From the NCBI RefSeq assembly GCF_019059575.1, contig NW_024881619.1, forward strand, positions 620,001 to 684,000: a DNA stretch of 64,000 nucleotides, read 5' to 3'. Source of the DNA: Amphibalanus amphitrite. Its lineage: Eukaryota; Arthropoda; Thecostraca; Balanomorpha; Balanidae. Within the stretch, counting starts at the first letter, position 1. Every line of letters starts with the position of its first letter. The position numbers were made by a program, and so were the translations under genes. This document shows positions 42,601-48,597 of the stretch, one piece after another. Below the pieces are notes generated by a model. It saw only the letters and a program-made list of their open reading frames with translations. It did not search any database and was not told the origin of the DNA.

Positions 42601-44613
42601 CAGAATAACCCTATACAGCAATTTTGAAGAAAATCTGAGGGGGTCGGGTGTTATGCACCTGTTGAATCGTCCTGGAATGCCCCTGCTGTTACTACAATTT
42701 GAGAGCCTCTTAGTGTCCAAAGTTTGAATCATTTGCTGATATTTTTTTTTTGCACAAAATCAAAAATACCGGCATGCTACCGGCAAGACATGCCAGTTAC
42801 CACGAATAAACCTGCGGTAGTGAAAAATTACCGGCATGCCGGTAGTGCGGTAGTGAAATTTTGCAACTCTAATTACGATCTACCGATCTCAGAACTCCCA
42901 CAGAACTCAACATTCCGTGACATAGTCTCAGTAATCAGTAGCCTCCATCGCCGAGCCCACCGTGTTGTTTGGCCGTCATTTGCGCAACTGTCGTCTTCTG
43001 TCGTTCGGTATTACTGATACTGTGTCGTCTCTGTATCGATACTGACGCTGTGTGCCCGTCTCTGTATCGATACTAATGTGCAACCGTCATCTCTGTATCG
43101 ATATTGACACTGTGTTCCCGTCTCTGTATCGATACTGACACTTTTATCCTCTATGTATCGATACTAATGTGCGCCCGTCATCTCTGTATCGATATTGACA
43201 CTGTGTGTCGTCTCTGTATCAACACCGACGCTGTCTATCGTCTCTGTATCGATATTTACACTGTGTATCCGTCTCTGTATCGACATTTACGCTGCTTATC
43301 ATCTCTGATTCGATACTGACCCTGTTTACCCTCCCTGTATCGATATTAATGTGCGCCCGTCATCTCTGTGTCGATACCGACGCTGTGCGTCCGTTGTCTC
43401 CGTGTTCACTGTCGCCGTGCACCCGTCGTCTCTGTGTTGACAGGGCACCAGGTCTGTGGCCACCCTGCTCTCGGCCTACGGCTGGCTGGCGCAGATGGTC
43501 GGCTTCAGCTCGTTCTTCTCTGCCTTTATCATCGGAGAGGCGGCGGTAAGTAGTCGTCAGCCACCGACCAGTGGGACGGTGTGGGAGGGTTGTAATGATC
43601 GGTGCGGCGTTGTTTTGAATGTGTTTCGATTTCAAGTTTCGTGTCCAGCGGCTGGGGAGTCTTGGTGTCCAGGGCTGGCGGGGAGGATCTCGGGCTGATG
43701 GGAACTGGGCAGGGTGTCGGTGGTGCAGAAGGTGACCTGACGGGACGGAGGCCGGATCACCTGTGCGATAGTGACCTCATATGGGCGATGGGGGAGCGTG
43801 CGGACGCCGCACGCCCTGGTGGAATCCCCCGACCGCCGGACGGCGCCGGCCAATCCCGGCGCCATGGGGAGCGTCTGGTGCCGATCTGCTCCGACTCCCC
43901 GCTGAGAGGCCCGGTCTGAGAGGCCCGGTGCCGCTCCGTCTGACGGTCCCCGTCTGTGTCGACAGTACGCCGGGAAGCTGGGCCCGCTGGAGGCCTCTAG
44001 TATCGGACAGCAGCTCTACCTGGTGTCCTGCCTCTCCCTGGCACTGGTGAGCCCCCCACGGCCGGTGGTCTGACGGGCAACGCGTGTTTCCATTTGAATG
44101 TTTCCATTTGACATTGTTAGGCAAGATCAGACTCAGGCAATCATAATGCAGAATCCTCACTGATGCGCTTCCTAGGCTTTGTTAGCTTATTTACTTATTG
44201 GGTTAGGTTAGAGCAGTTGACAGCAAGTAGACGATGAATAAGCATGCGAATTTTATTTTGTCTGAGTTACATAATACCCGAAATATAAGTCTCTTAGAAA
44301 CAGTATTCTCTTAAAATAGCGCCGTAAAAAATGAAGGTGAAAACCGTTATCATGCGCCGATATGTTCTAATAAGTAAGGTACATATAACTTGCATGTAAC
44401 ATGTAAAATGCGTAGTTGATTTTTCTTACTTGATTTTTTTTTTTCATGTGCCGTAACACTCATGCTTGTCGCATAGATCCTTTACTTTTCCCGTACGTCG
44501 TCACCGATCCTTTTCTGCGGACACTGTGCTGTGAGCTGCTGTACTATGACGTGTTGACCTGTTGAATGTTTCGTTTCCAGGGTGTCTCTCCTCGCCCGCT
44601 GCAAGTGCAGTAG
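6087..44613 (+). CDS. SID-1/SIDT-family transmembrane protein, divergent, duplicated ectodomain (22 exons)
   Basis: I assembled coding exons 6087-6242, 7308-7404, 10940-10974, 11451-11575, 13135-13278, 16239-16380, 16797-16874, 19071-19619, 20412-20509, 21190-21321, 21801-21945, 22457-22534, 22976-23205, 23574-24041, 25221-25434, 25744-25917, 26428-26542, 26993-27217, 27958-28136, 43444-43545, 43966-44046 and 44581-44613. All junctions are GT-AG, phases match throughout, and the total is 3600 bases (1199 aa plus stop). The order signal peptide, beta-rich ectodomain, span 1, long acidic cytosolic loop, then ten more spans is the SID-1 layout. Several blocks line up with SIDT proteins, notably LERGI...SGL..CP..N..F..NTF and LCPS...DVTVST. 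Family members move dsRNA and/or sterols across membranes. At 1199 aa it is longer than the usual roughly 780-850 aa because of an extra ectodomain. Exons 2 and 3 are the least certain. Function of this copy is unknown. Confidence 0.65.
7405..10939 (+). other. SID-1-like intron 2: CpG-rich patches and pyrimidine microsatellites
   Basis: No genes are recognised. Three GC/CpG-rich patches (about 8460-8740, 9180-9560 and 10290-10650) stand out; the second carries a CRE-like TGACGTCA at 9469-9476. Pyrimidine simple repeats occur at 9371-9425, 9780-9960 ((CT)n) and 10790-10920 ((CCCT)n). The CpG patches could be internal promoters or enhancers, which is inference only. Intron 1 (6243-7307) holds nothing recognisable. 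Confidence 0.4.
9850..9907. repeat. (CT)n microsatellite
   Basis: A nearly pure CT dinucleotide run inside a longer pyrimidine-rich tract (9780-9960). On the opposite strand it reads as an Arg/Glu low-complexity frame, which is not a gene. Confidence 0.95.
11451..16874 (+). CDS. SID-1-like exons 4-7: first ectodomain copy
   Basis: Four exons (125, 144, 142 and 78 bp; residues about 97-259) with phases 0-2, 2-2, 2-0 and 0-0. They code for beta-strand-rich sequence such as DLTLDLTGLS, LEIKINWKSAG, and the block YRRLTWSGSGSAAAVGITSL followed by CP. The last block resembles the second half of a SIDT ectodomain (Y/F-FP-V-V-S-C-CP pattern). Exons 9-12 (98, 132, 145 and 78 bp) have the same phase series and similar lengths, so I interpret exons 4-7 as a duplicated ectodomain. 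The introns contain two piggyBac-like elements and a foldback element. Confidence 0.6.
12005..12942. mobile_element. piggyBac-like non-autonomous element A (938 bp)
   Basis: The left end after TTAA (12001-12004) is CCCGCGCCCTGGTGGGGAGG followed by GGCTATTTTTTGCCCCCC. The right end, GGGGGGACAAAAAATAGCCC through CCAGGTCGCGG, is its inverted copy. The right flank is TTTC rather than TTAA, probably mutated. The interior is non-coding and rich in TGACCTGACC words. Related elements are at 13988 and 17423. Confidence 0.6.
13573..15915. mobile_element. Older inverted-arm element interrupted by piggyBac-like element B
   Basis: The sequence at about 13573-13800 (with words CTGTTTCTGGCAC and CAGCCCCAAAA) reappears as diverged reverse complement at about 15655-15915 (TTTTGGGGCGAGTC, GTGCCAGAAATAG). 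Element B (13988-15026) lies between the arms. The exact ends are unclear. Sequence from 15031 to 15655 is AT-rich with no recognisable gene. Confidence 0.4.
13988..15026. mobile_element. piggyBac-like non-autonomous element B (1039 bp, TTAA duplicated)
   Basis: TTAA occurs at 13984-13987 and 15027-15030, immediately outside perfectly inverted ends CCCTCGCCCTGGCAGGG / CCCTGCCAGGGCGAGGG. Then come long G/C runs flanking TCGATGCGACC, also inverted. TTAA duplication and CCC... ends are piggyBac hallmarks. No transposase is present. TGACCTGACC words are frequent, and a GGCGGCGCTGCCCGCCGCC hairpin lies near the right end. Confidence 0.75.
17423..18299. mobile_element. piggyBac-like non-autonomous element C (877 bp, TTAG duplicated)
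   Basis: The ends CCCTCGCCCGTAT / ATACGGGCGAGGG are inverted and flanked by TTAG at 17419-17422 and 18300-18303. It lies inside an older related element. Sequence 18303-18600 resembles the right end of element B (GGTCA-rich, GGCGGC/GCCGCC hairpin, then a long G run), and 17040-17418 looks like the older element's left part. This makes a nested pair of the same family inside intron 7. Confidence 0.7.
18303..19070 (+). other. Rest of SID-1-like intron 7
   Basis: 18303-18600 is the right part of the older TGACCTGACC-type element around element C, ending in a G run and GGGCGTAAAAACGCCC. 18600-19070 is AT-rich unique-looking sequence leading to the TTTGTTGCAG acceptor of exon 8. No gene was seen. 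Confidence 0.4.
19071..19619 (+). CDS. SID-1-like exon 8: junction of the two ectodomain copies
   Basis: This 549-bp exon (183 codons, phase 0-0) starts with strand-like TESLPKYLFVKLNSNNVNGK, which corresponds in position to the start of exon 13 (the end of an ectodomain). A Pro/Ala/Gly/Ser-rich linker follows. It ends with VSELEPQTLRFHAEPDRLQ, which looks like the first strand of the next ectodomain. It therefore appears to be the fused end of copy A and beginning of copy B. GC content is much higher than in the flanking introns. Confidence 0.65.
20412..23205 (+). CDS. SID-1-like exons 9-13: second ectodomain and membrane span 1
   Basis: Exons of 98, 132, 145, 78 and 230 bp. The order GPLTFEVASNGTVYALL, then LCPSQLRGQWLDVTVSTS, then RELTFPDYETPVGLQVNAPP with a following Cys, matches the order of conserved blocks in SIDT ectodomains. 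Exon 13 continues with an Asn/Cys-Gly segment and then a hydrophobic span (VVLLPPVALAIIVPAIVFWLV, residues about 641-662), the first membrane segment. Its start at 22976 is set by the CCCGTCAG acceptor that keeps phase 0. N-glycosylation sequons (NGT, NQS) fit a lumenal or extracellular location. Confidence 0.7.
23574..24041 (+). CDS. SID-1-like exon 14: cytosolic loop after span 1
   Basis: A 156-codon exon beginning KRWLRDW right after span 1. It is Ser/Pro/Gly rich, then highly acidic (VEAEDEEEERAEQGAEKE). It contains an internal near-repeat: SEARYPDISSEKRQLAAV and VGSYPDLSEEQRREVAAV, which could be a duplicated short linear motif. SIDT proteins carry a comparable Ser/acidic loop at this place. 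It ends in phase 2 before the minisatellite intron. Confidence 0.7.
24240..25220 (+). repeat. Minisatellite of repeated splice-acceptor units in SID-1-like intron 14
   Basis: About ten units of roughly 90-110 bp, each with a pyrimidine tract (CCTCCCCCTCCCGTTG), an AG, and then TGTGTCGCTGCTGC. The same words form the acceptor and first bases of exon 15 (CCCGTTGACAG at 25210-25220, then TGTGTCGCTGCTGCCGGAG). Copies with an AG-ending acceptor lie near 24351, 24535, 24627, 24745, 24929 and 25099. After the copied exon start, units run into TGATACC (an in-frame stop) or into GGAGGTAATG (donor-like). I take the last unit, at 25221, as the real exon because only it continues open for 71 codons into span 2. 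Confidence 0.75.
24944..25020. mobile_element. 77-bp MITE inside the acceptor minisatellite
   Basis: CTGCCGTGCAAAGGCAAAA at the left is the reverse complement of TTTTGCCTTTGCACGGCAG at the right, with a second inner palindrome GTGAGGTCAGA/TCTGACCTCAC. The unit is flanked by TGCT on both sides. Taking it out restores the minisatellite word GCTGCTGCTGGAGG, so TGCT is a 4-bp target duplication. Confidence 0.75.
25221..28136 (+). CDS. SID-1-like exons 15-19: membrane spans 2-9
   Basis: Exons of 214, 174, 115, 225 and 179 bp. Readable spans are LFGFAVAVLATSTYF, GGLVSLLPTASYAACIWFL, WLLVVYGAQSAVSGL, FVVAFVGVLAGS, PLTASVAGSALVSAGGWL, LAASAAAAGQILVTGYLYW, EVAVLVGSQLATAALGAFV and YLALTGLATLSTTVWI. 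The segment LERGIVWPAPGLEWLL...SGLCPGNNPCF lines up with SIDT 'LECGI...G...CYHVCPN..NF.FDT'. The conserved His of that block is absent, and its Asp reads as Asn (TANTFVV, codon split across exons 17/18). Confidence 0.7.
26526..26870 (+). repeat. Repeated splice-donor units after SID-1-like exon 17
   Basis: Exon 17 ends CTTCACTGCCA followed by GTGAGTTAT. The same junction (AACCCGTGCTTCACTGCCAG then TGAGTTATT) repeats at once about 45 bases later. More diverged copies with CCAGTGAGTTA-like cores follow near 26660, 26686, 26725, 26765 and 26855. The first donor (26543) is used in my model because the next acceptor (26993) keeps phase with it. Confidence 0.7.
27575..27622. repeat. (TG)n microsatellite
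   Basis: About two dozen TG dinucleotides within SID-1-like intron 18. Confidence 0.9.
27840..27957 (+). repeat. Short repeats abutting the exon 19 acceptor
   Basis: Units like GACGCTGTTTGCGTGYC and TTTATGT repeat three to four times and run into CTGTTCGTGTACCGGCCAG, the acceptor of exon 19. Confidence 0.5.
29114..30580 (+). CDS. YqaJ-like nuclease with SWIM zinc finger (ISL2EU accessory protein)
   Basis: I start at ATG 29114 (MDQLDIQRYQ) because the open frame upstream has no ATG; this gives 488 aa. A SWIM finger CLCKAGLGEVCSHVAGTLF lies at about residues 127-145. The YqaJ/lambda-exonuclease-like fold follows: a LTASVFGEV block, GIRHEDAAVEAAL (Glu), YLAASPDGIL (Asp), LEVKCPF (Glu-x-Lys) and YMYQLQGQMMVTG (Gln). 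All expected catalytic residues are present and the frame has no break, so it may still be coding. AATAAA occurs at 30806-30811. It is presumed to assist transposition as a nuclease; the role in these elements is not well established. Confidence 0.8.
   Translation: MDQLDIQRYQKKLICDGVRLPDPLSVPDGDWKADLCLLPKVTFPDIYVYLINSEGSFTSENLKAYKSLASWDLFKSGHVGKLEVFRPGPNLKFIRCEVRASQKASVKYLTWVLCSDDGTVKAAHCLCKAGLGEVCSHVAGTLFKMQTAVMMGLTEKSCTSKACEWNCQFKKKVEPSTMASVSNEAGLNMPPAVQRNPQADTIVQQELMKLLEFHDCALASSFQSDALPKKQDGELPYPLHKAMVTLKRQMEQGKTLSPEYCLQFLSKLPKMYPDHLLRNLEAATVAQSQSAVWKGHRHGRLTASVFGEVVHHVRGGRKSSSLVDKVICPPKLLRTEAVQWGIRHEDAAVEAALETIKLVHTGLKVRRSGLWVCSKAPYLAASPDGILSCDCCGETLLEVKCPFSVRNGVPQEASFLDENLMLKDDHKYMYQLQGQMMVTGMQCVFFCVYVPGQEPHILCIQRDESQIYDMCQKLEKFYVTEVMPHLVS
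30806..30811 (+). terminator. Polyadenylation signal of the YqaJ gene
   Basis: AATAAA about 225 bases after the YqaJ stop codon, followed by a GT-rich stretch (TGTACTGTGGTCTGTGG). Confidence 0.55.
32380..34351 (-). CDS. CR1-like reverse transcriptase (C-terminal part of ORF2)
   Basis: The open frame runs from the edge of the inserted element at about 34351 (AVKASVPTARAGQRKKN) to the stop at 32380. Blocks are [68 protein letters not shown], and FADDTKLYR with the catalytic FADD. The C-terminal RRATRLV and ALNDWNSLP segments are typical of CR1/L2 LINEs. The frame is intact over about 650 codons, so the insertion is fairly young. Confidence 0.9.
34456..34740 (+). repeat. 42-bp satellite array, left side of the hAT-like element
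   Basis: About six to seven copies of a 42-bp unit beginning CGCGAGACCTTGGAATCCCA. Because 42 is a multiple of 3, it makes a spurious repeated 14-residue reading frame. The units are directly adjacent with no spacers. Confidence 0.85.
35370..35670. repeat. Inverted simple-repeat hairpin (TTTTCGTC / GACGAAAA)
   Basis: The left half is a run of variants of TTTTCGTCTGNN, the right half a run of CAGACGAAAAAN, mirrored about a centre near 35520. Confidence 0.75.
36240..36710 (+). repeat. 42-bp satellite array, right side of the hAT-like element
   Basis: Tandem units such as GCCGTGGGACCTTGGAAACC with TTGGATTCTAGAAATTGAAT, about 42 bp each, best preserved from 36470 to 36680 and more diverged before that. 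The unit length and the GACCTTGGAA core match the left array. Confidence 0.8.
36740..37640 (-). pseudogene. CR1-like LINE endonuclease (N-terminal part of ORF2), frameshifted
   Basis: An APE-type endonuclease is readable: EPDVILLTEV (catalytic Glu), GVCIYVRNN, VGCIYRSPSG, LLIAGDFNVPDVDW (GDFN), VLDLILTN and GNSDHVLLKF (SDH). ORF2 appears to begin at the ATG overlapping the ORF1 stop (ATGA at 37633-37636). One base is missing near 37538 (KKDDF then a shift to CMLIAGNEP), which splits the N-terminus. The C-terminal side runs into the hAT-like insertion after KHSVAG. Confidence 0.8.
37633..38055 (-). CDS. CR1-like LINE ORF1, C-terminal part
   Basis: Contains the typical C-terminus of LINE ORF1 proteins, FINPDMTQKERELGKKLRDE followed by LAARRRAGE and LTIRRGRII, then a Pro/Ser/Ala-rich tail. 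The stop TGA overlaps the ATG of ORF2. The part upstream of the window's LINE start is missing (5' truncation). Confidence 0.6.
   Translation of the reverse strand, partial: AHTEDATPGTEMFSDIFINPDMTQKERELGKKLRDELAARRRAGETNLTIRRGRIIQRDDGAARASAPEGTARSSAPQPNLNSVPPQAPAPGPRTVVGQEGTLPVQESGANQESASVSADALNPTPSARPTSTHQRGGQK
39836..42683. mobile_element. Foldback element (2.85 kb) with arms of 750-900 bp
   Basis: The left arm (39836-about 40592) starts GGGGCATTCCAGGACGATTC. The right arm (about 41777-42683) ends GAATCGTCCTGGAATGCCCC and is the reverse complement over most of its length. The right arm has an extra piece of about 150 bases (about 41905-42055). Flanking TGCT on both sides is a possible 4-bp target duplication. 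Inside the arms are TGACCTGACC words. The central 1.2 kb (40593-41776) is more GC-rich, with no recognised gene. A transcript would form a very long double-stranded stem. Confidence 0.8.
42880..43443 (+). repeat. Minisatellite upstream of SID-1-like exon 20
   Basis: From 43020 the unit TCTCTGTATCGATACTGACR with GCTGTGTNYCCG repeats about ten times with variation. The last unit, GTCTCTGTGTTGACAG, is itself the acceptor of exon 20 (AG at 43442-43443). Confidence 0.75.
43444..44613 (+). CDS. SID-1-like exons 20-22: last spans and C-terminus
   Basis: Exons of 102, 81 and 33 bp (phase 0 throughout). Spans are LLSAYGWLAQMVGFSSFFSAFI and QQLYLVSCLSLALG. The protein then ends GVSPRPLQVQ with TAG at 44611-44613. 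SIDT proteins have an HDxxH motif just before the last span; here the matching place reads SSIGQQ, so both His are absent. The exons sit downstream of a 15.3-kb intron filled with transposons. The 3' UTR follows 44613; no clear polyadenylation signal was assigned. Confidence 0.6.
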
Positions 44614-46551
44614 GAGGAACTCGCGTCGCGCCAACCTAGGCAACTTTCGAAGCCGTAGAACATTACGTCCTTGGCTTTATCATGGTGAAGAACATCTTTC
44701 TTTTTTAGATTTTCCTTGTAGACCATTGTACTTTCTTAGGAGGGGTAGTAAGTTTCCGCCTCGTAAAAATTATATTTTTCATCGTTCTTTTCCCAATGTT
44801 TTCCCAATGTTCAGGTGGTGGTAAGGTTCGTTTAAGATCGCTTGTGGACTCGGGTTGGATGCACTCCAGCTGATTGCACCAATGTCTCGAGACACCGGTT
44901 TTAGCAAAGATACATTTAAATAGCTTCTTAGCTCGCAGACGCAATGTTGCTAGGATTGTCTAGAAAGCGGACGGGAAAGGACGCTCTAACTTACTGACTA
45001 ATTGGTGTGGTGTTTCTGTGTAGCAGTTTCTATTCATTTTCATCTCGTCCAGAGCTTATATTTAATTTTTTGCGATGTTATCTAGTCACGCGTCGTTACG
45101 CTCCTCAGTGAATCCGTTGATTACTCTGATCGCGCCTGTGATCACTGTAATATGTGCTGTAGAATCGGAGCTCATTGTCCGATCTCATGTATATCTTATC
45201 CCATGGGTGGCGTAGATTTCTCAAAGTCAATGAGCTGTGAATTCGGTGATTTGTTGATCGGCCCGGGGTGGCACTCAGTGTGGTCCTCGGCATATGTGAT
45301 AATTGTACTATTGAGGCCGTCCGGTGGACCCCGTTTGCTTTGCGCCAGTCTGGCTCGTCCGTCGGTCACAGTTAGGTCGGTCTGGGTTTGCGGTCGGTCG
45401 AGCCGTTCAGTGCCCCGTCCGGCGGTCAGCCCGTCGCCTGCCGGCATCCCCCCTCCCCTCTCTGCACTTCAGCTGAGATGCAAGTTTGGTGGACAAACGG
45501 CGTTCAGATGACCAGCTCGTGCTGAGTTTTCAGCACCGCCTCTCACACCGTGTGGTGCGCGGCCGGGGCGGCAGTCGGTCACCGAATTTGGGAAAATCTT
45601 AGCACACAGCCGGCCAGTGGTCTTGTCGACCGGATCACTGGTCGATGCTGGTAGTCGCGCTGCATTCGGTGGTGGCTGGCCGCCCGCTCCGCACCATGCG
45701 TCGTGTCCCCAGCGTGGAGATGGTGCCGCCATCTCACCTGGGAGCCCGTGACACCTCCCCCCCTTCCCCCCCCCCCTCCCCCGGAACCGGGGCGACTGGG
45801 TGACCGCCGTCGGAGGGGCTGAATTAGCGGACCCGCAGCCGCCGCGGTCCGGCCGTTAGCGCCGCGCGGCCCGCCGCCATCCCATGCTCCCGCAGAGATG
45901 GGTGGTCTGCACGGACTCGGGACCACGGTCCAACGGAGCAGGGACCACGGTCCAATGGTCAGGATAGGTGGCTTTGCTGCCTCATCGGATTGTTTACAAC
46001 GTACCGTTTCACGGACGATTTTTTCTATTAACTCTTGAAACTGTCATTTTGTGTTCGAGTCACTGTGTGTGGTAATCGACCCACACCAAACTTACATCTC
46101 CGCTGAAACACGTGACCACCTTGTCCTGTGGGACCGAGGCGGCGGGCTGGGGCCGGTCGGGGTAAGGTGCGGTTCACATCGTGTCCCGCTGACCAGCCCG
46201 CACCTGGCGGAGGTCTGTTCAGGTCGCGCCGACATGGGGTGAGCGTTTAGCTCGCGTCGGTTGCCCAGCTCCCGTGCTGATGGGAGTATGGTATCCTGGC
46301 GGGAAAGAACGGTACGCACCGGTCGGTGGAGCGAACAGACGCGAGCCATGAGGAGCGGGCGGGCGGCGGATGGCACTGGGTGAGAGCGACCAGCGCGTGG
46401 TGGGGTCCGATGTCGACTGCTGCTGGCGGGCGTAGACGATGACCGGCTATCTGCCAGTCACAGTGAACGTCGGCCCTGGGCCGCGCTCAACATCCCTCGG
46501 AACTTTGCGTCGGCTCGACCTACCGCAAACCGCCAACCGCCCGTGATCGTA

Positions 46552-46582
46552 TGACGTCACCGTTTGGTGATCAGTGACGTCA
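46552..46582. promoter_or_regulatory. Pair of CRE/ATF-like palindromes
   Basis: TGACGTCA occurs at 46552-46559 and again at 46575-46582, within the CpG-rich stretch upstream of CDIPT. Two full sites 23 bases apart (start to start) suggest CREB/ATF binding, by inference only. Confidence 0.35.
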
Positions 46583-47799
46583 CTCTGCGGCCACCGGACG
46601 GCCCTCGCGAATGGTTTGTTGTGAATGACTGGCATGTGGACGGTGTAACGCGTTTGGGCCACAGGCCGCAACCCTGTGAGGGATTCACAAATGAGGAGCT
46701 GTACCGTGACGAGAATATTCATACGGAAATTGTTCTCGCTAGGATTGCGCTGTTCTGTTTCCATGTCTTCTCGCAGAATAAAACGCTTTCGTGCAAGTCT
46801 GTTTAATAAGACCGGGAACGGGGGCTGACCGGGAACTGGGCGGGGCACTGGAGTAGGTATCTTTTCGGTGTAAAGAGAGGTCCGCTGGCTGATATCAGCG
46901 GCCATAGATCAGTAGGCCATCTGTCAACCCGGCCGTGGTCGACCCTGCCATATGCTGGATACGGGATCCACCGGGTACCCAACTGTGGGTCAAATTAGCT
47001 CAATTCACCAGGCTGATGTATGTTGGTAAGCAGGCGCTCAGAACTACGATGCAATTAGAGGAGATTGCATCACTCTCGAAGTCGGGTTGCAGTCTAGCTT
47101 GCGGGGTTCCACAATTCAGAGGCCACACCAACTTCACTGACTTTTTCATCTCAGGTCACTCGACAATCTCCGAGGTCATTATGACGTCGGCCCTGTCCCG
47201 CGCTCATGACCGTCATAGGTGTCCCTTGTCAGGAAGAAAGGACCCTCCTTAAACCAGCTGATTGGCTGTGTCCACTTCACTCTACTTAAAATGCGTGTAC
47301 ATTTTTAATATGTATCGTCGTGCTAAGCAAGTCGTGCTACGAATTGATGGGACGAAATGCCTGTTGATTTTCTACTTCATTTATTTATATACCTATTTAT
47401 TTATGTTTTTAGTTATGCCTTCAATAATAAAATATAGTAGCATATCTGCTGTCCAAGACATGCGCAGACGAGACATTTAGCTATGATCTTTGTGCTTTTT
47501 CGCATTTTGATACTGCTAGCGTTAACATTTATCAAGGGCATGCTTTTCAAAACTGATCTTGATTATCATCTGATTGCTACTTGCATGGATTAATTATCCA
47601 ACATCGATCGTCGAGGATTGACTTTGCAATGAAATTAGGGATCAACTTTTTGAAAGATGATGGGATATATCTATATACTTATATACGGCCTTGGGCTCAC
47701 AATCGATCACAGCAAATGCAGCATAAATAGAACATTTGGAGACTGTCGACTTGTGTACGCTTATTACGCTGCAGCGTGATTCACTAGAAGCCAAGGCTC

Positions 47800-47985
47800 G
47801 AAGCCATAGAAAAGGACGACGGTGAAAACAGGGCGCCTGGGGCGATTTGATCAAGGTTCGTGAAATTTACACGTGACGTTTGGCATATAGAAGGCCCTTG
47901 GAGCGGGAGCAGTTCCAAATGTCACGTGACTAATATGCCCTCCGGCGCCCTGTTTTCACCGGCGTCCATAGAAAACATAGAAAAC
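47800..47985. mobile_element. Short inverted-repeat element (MITE candidate)
   Basis: CGGTGAAAACAGGGCGCC (about 47819) is mirrored by GGCGCCCTGTTTTCACCG (about 47943). The outer bases CCATAGAAAA and TTTTCTATGG-like also match, and both halves contain CACGTGAC. No target duplication was assigned. Confidence 0.45.
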
Positions 47986-48555
47986 GCGTTGCAGTCTTGG
48001 TACTTGGTAGTCGTCGTTGAATCGGTTGATTTCCACGTTTTGGGGCGGTGGCGTGGCCTGCGACGTTGCGAGGTACATGGAAGGTGATAGGTATTGTCAC
48101 AGTGTATATAAATAGGTATCAGTATTGTAAGATGGTCTTAGTGAAATGTGATAGTTTTGTTTGATGGGGAACATCAGATGACCATCCCACCTTAACATTA
48201 GTTTTGAGTTGAGATAGCCAAATTGGTGGCCATGGCCTGCAAATACCGGTTTGGGCACTCACAACATCGAAAAATGCTAAACTTGCAGGTTTCGGATTAT
48301 AAGGGGCTAATGCATTGGAATGCCCCCTTAGAATTTGTGTTCAGCGGAGATCTAACAATTTTTAAACCTTATACTAACATCTTTGTGAAGCAGTGGTGGT
48401 ATATGCTGTTTGCGTGCAACGCAACATCTGCCGCAAATGCTGCACTTTCAAAATGAAGTTGCTAGGAACAGCGGAGATCCCAAAAATATATATCCTTCAT
48501 TGTGCCCATCGTTTACCCTTCCAAGCTGCATTGTCACTGGATGACCTCTATTTCA

Positions 48556-48597
48556 GCTGTTTGACTCCATCCAGCAGTCGACCCGCGCCCGGCCACC
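48556..48597 (+). promoter_or_regulatory. CDIPT 5' leader with acceptor and Kozak context
   Basis: CTCTATTTCAG at 48546-48556 looks like a splice acceptor, so the 5' UTR is probably spliced. The start codon sits in GCCACCATGG, an ideal Kozak context, which supports the chosen start. Confidence 0.5.

Larger units (their letters stand above)
28207..42871. mobile_element. 14.7-kb composite insertion in SID-1-like intron 19 (hAT-type ends, 8-bp TSD)
   Basis: ATTACGAT is present at 28199-28206 and 42872-42879. Just inside, TAGAGTTGCAAAGTTTTC at the left and GAAATTTTGCAACTCTA at the right are inverted copies. Both ends also share ACCGGCATG/CTACCGGCA words. An 8-bp duplication with this kind of end indicates a hAT-type element. 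It now carries an ISL2EU-like transposon, a CR1-like LINE with its own insertion, and a foldback element. Without it, intron 19 would be about 0.64 kb. It could instead be two solo ends, but the perfect 8-bp match argues for one event. Confidence 0.65.
44614..48555. other. Intergenic region between SID-1-like gene and CDIPT, with CpG-rich stretch
   Basis: The first part is presumably SID-1-like 3' UTR. About 45300-46600 is GC- and CpG-rich and could hold the CDIPT promoter and a non-coding first exon; a donor-like GGGGTAAGG lies near 46160. 46600-48555 is AT-richer. I recognise no protein-coding gene here. Confidence 0.4.

Noticed and set aside
43020-43443. CRISPR-like direct repeats
   Set aside because: Units are diverged and continuous with no spacers, in a eukaryotic intron: a minisatellite.
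6087-44613. PGAP1 (GPI inositol-deacylase) or NUP210 as identity of the large membrane protein
   Set aside because: Both have lumenal beta domains plus membrane spans, but no lipase motif is present. The order of conserved blocks fits SID-1/SIDT better.
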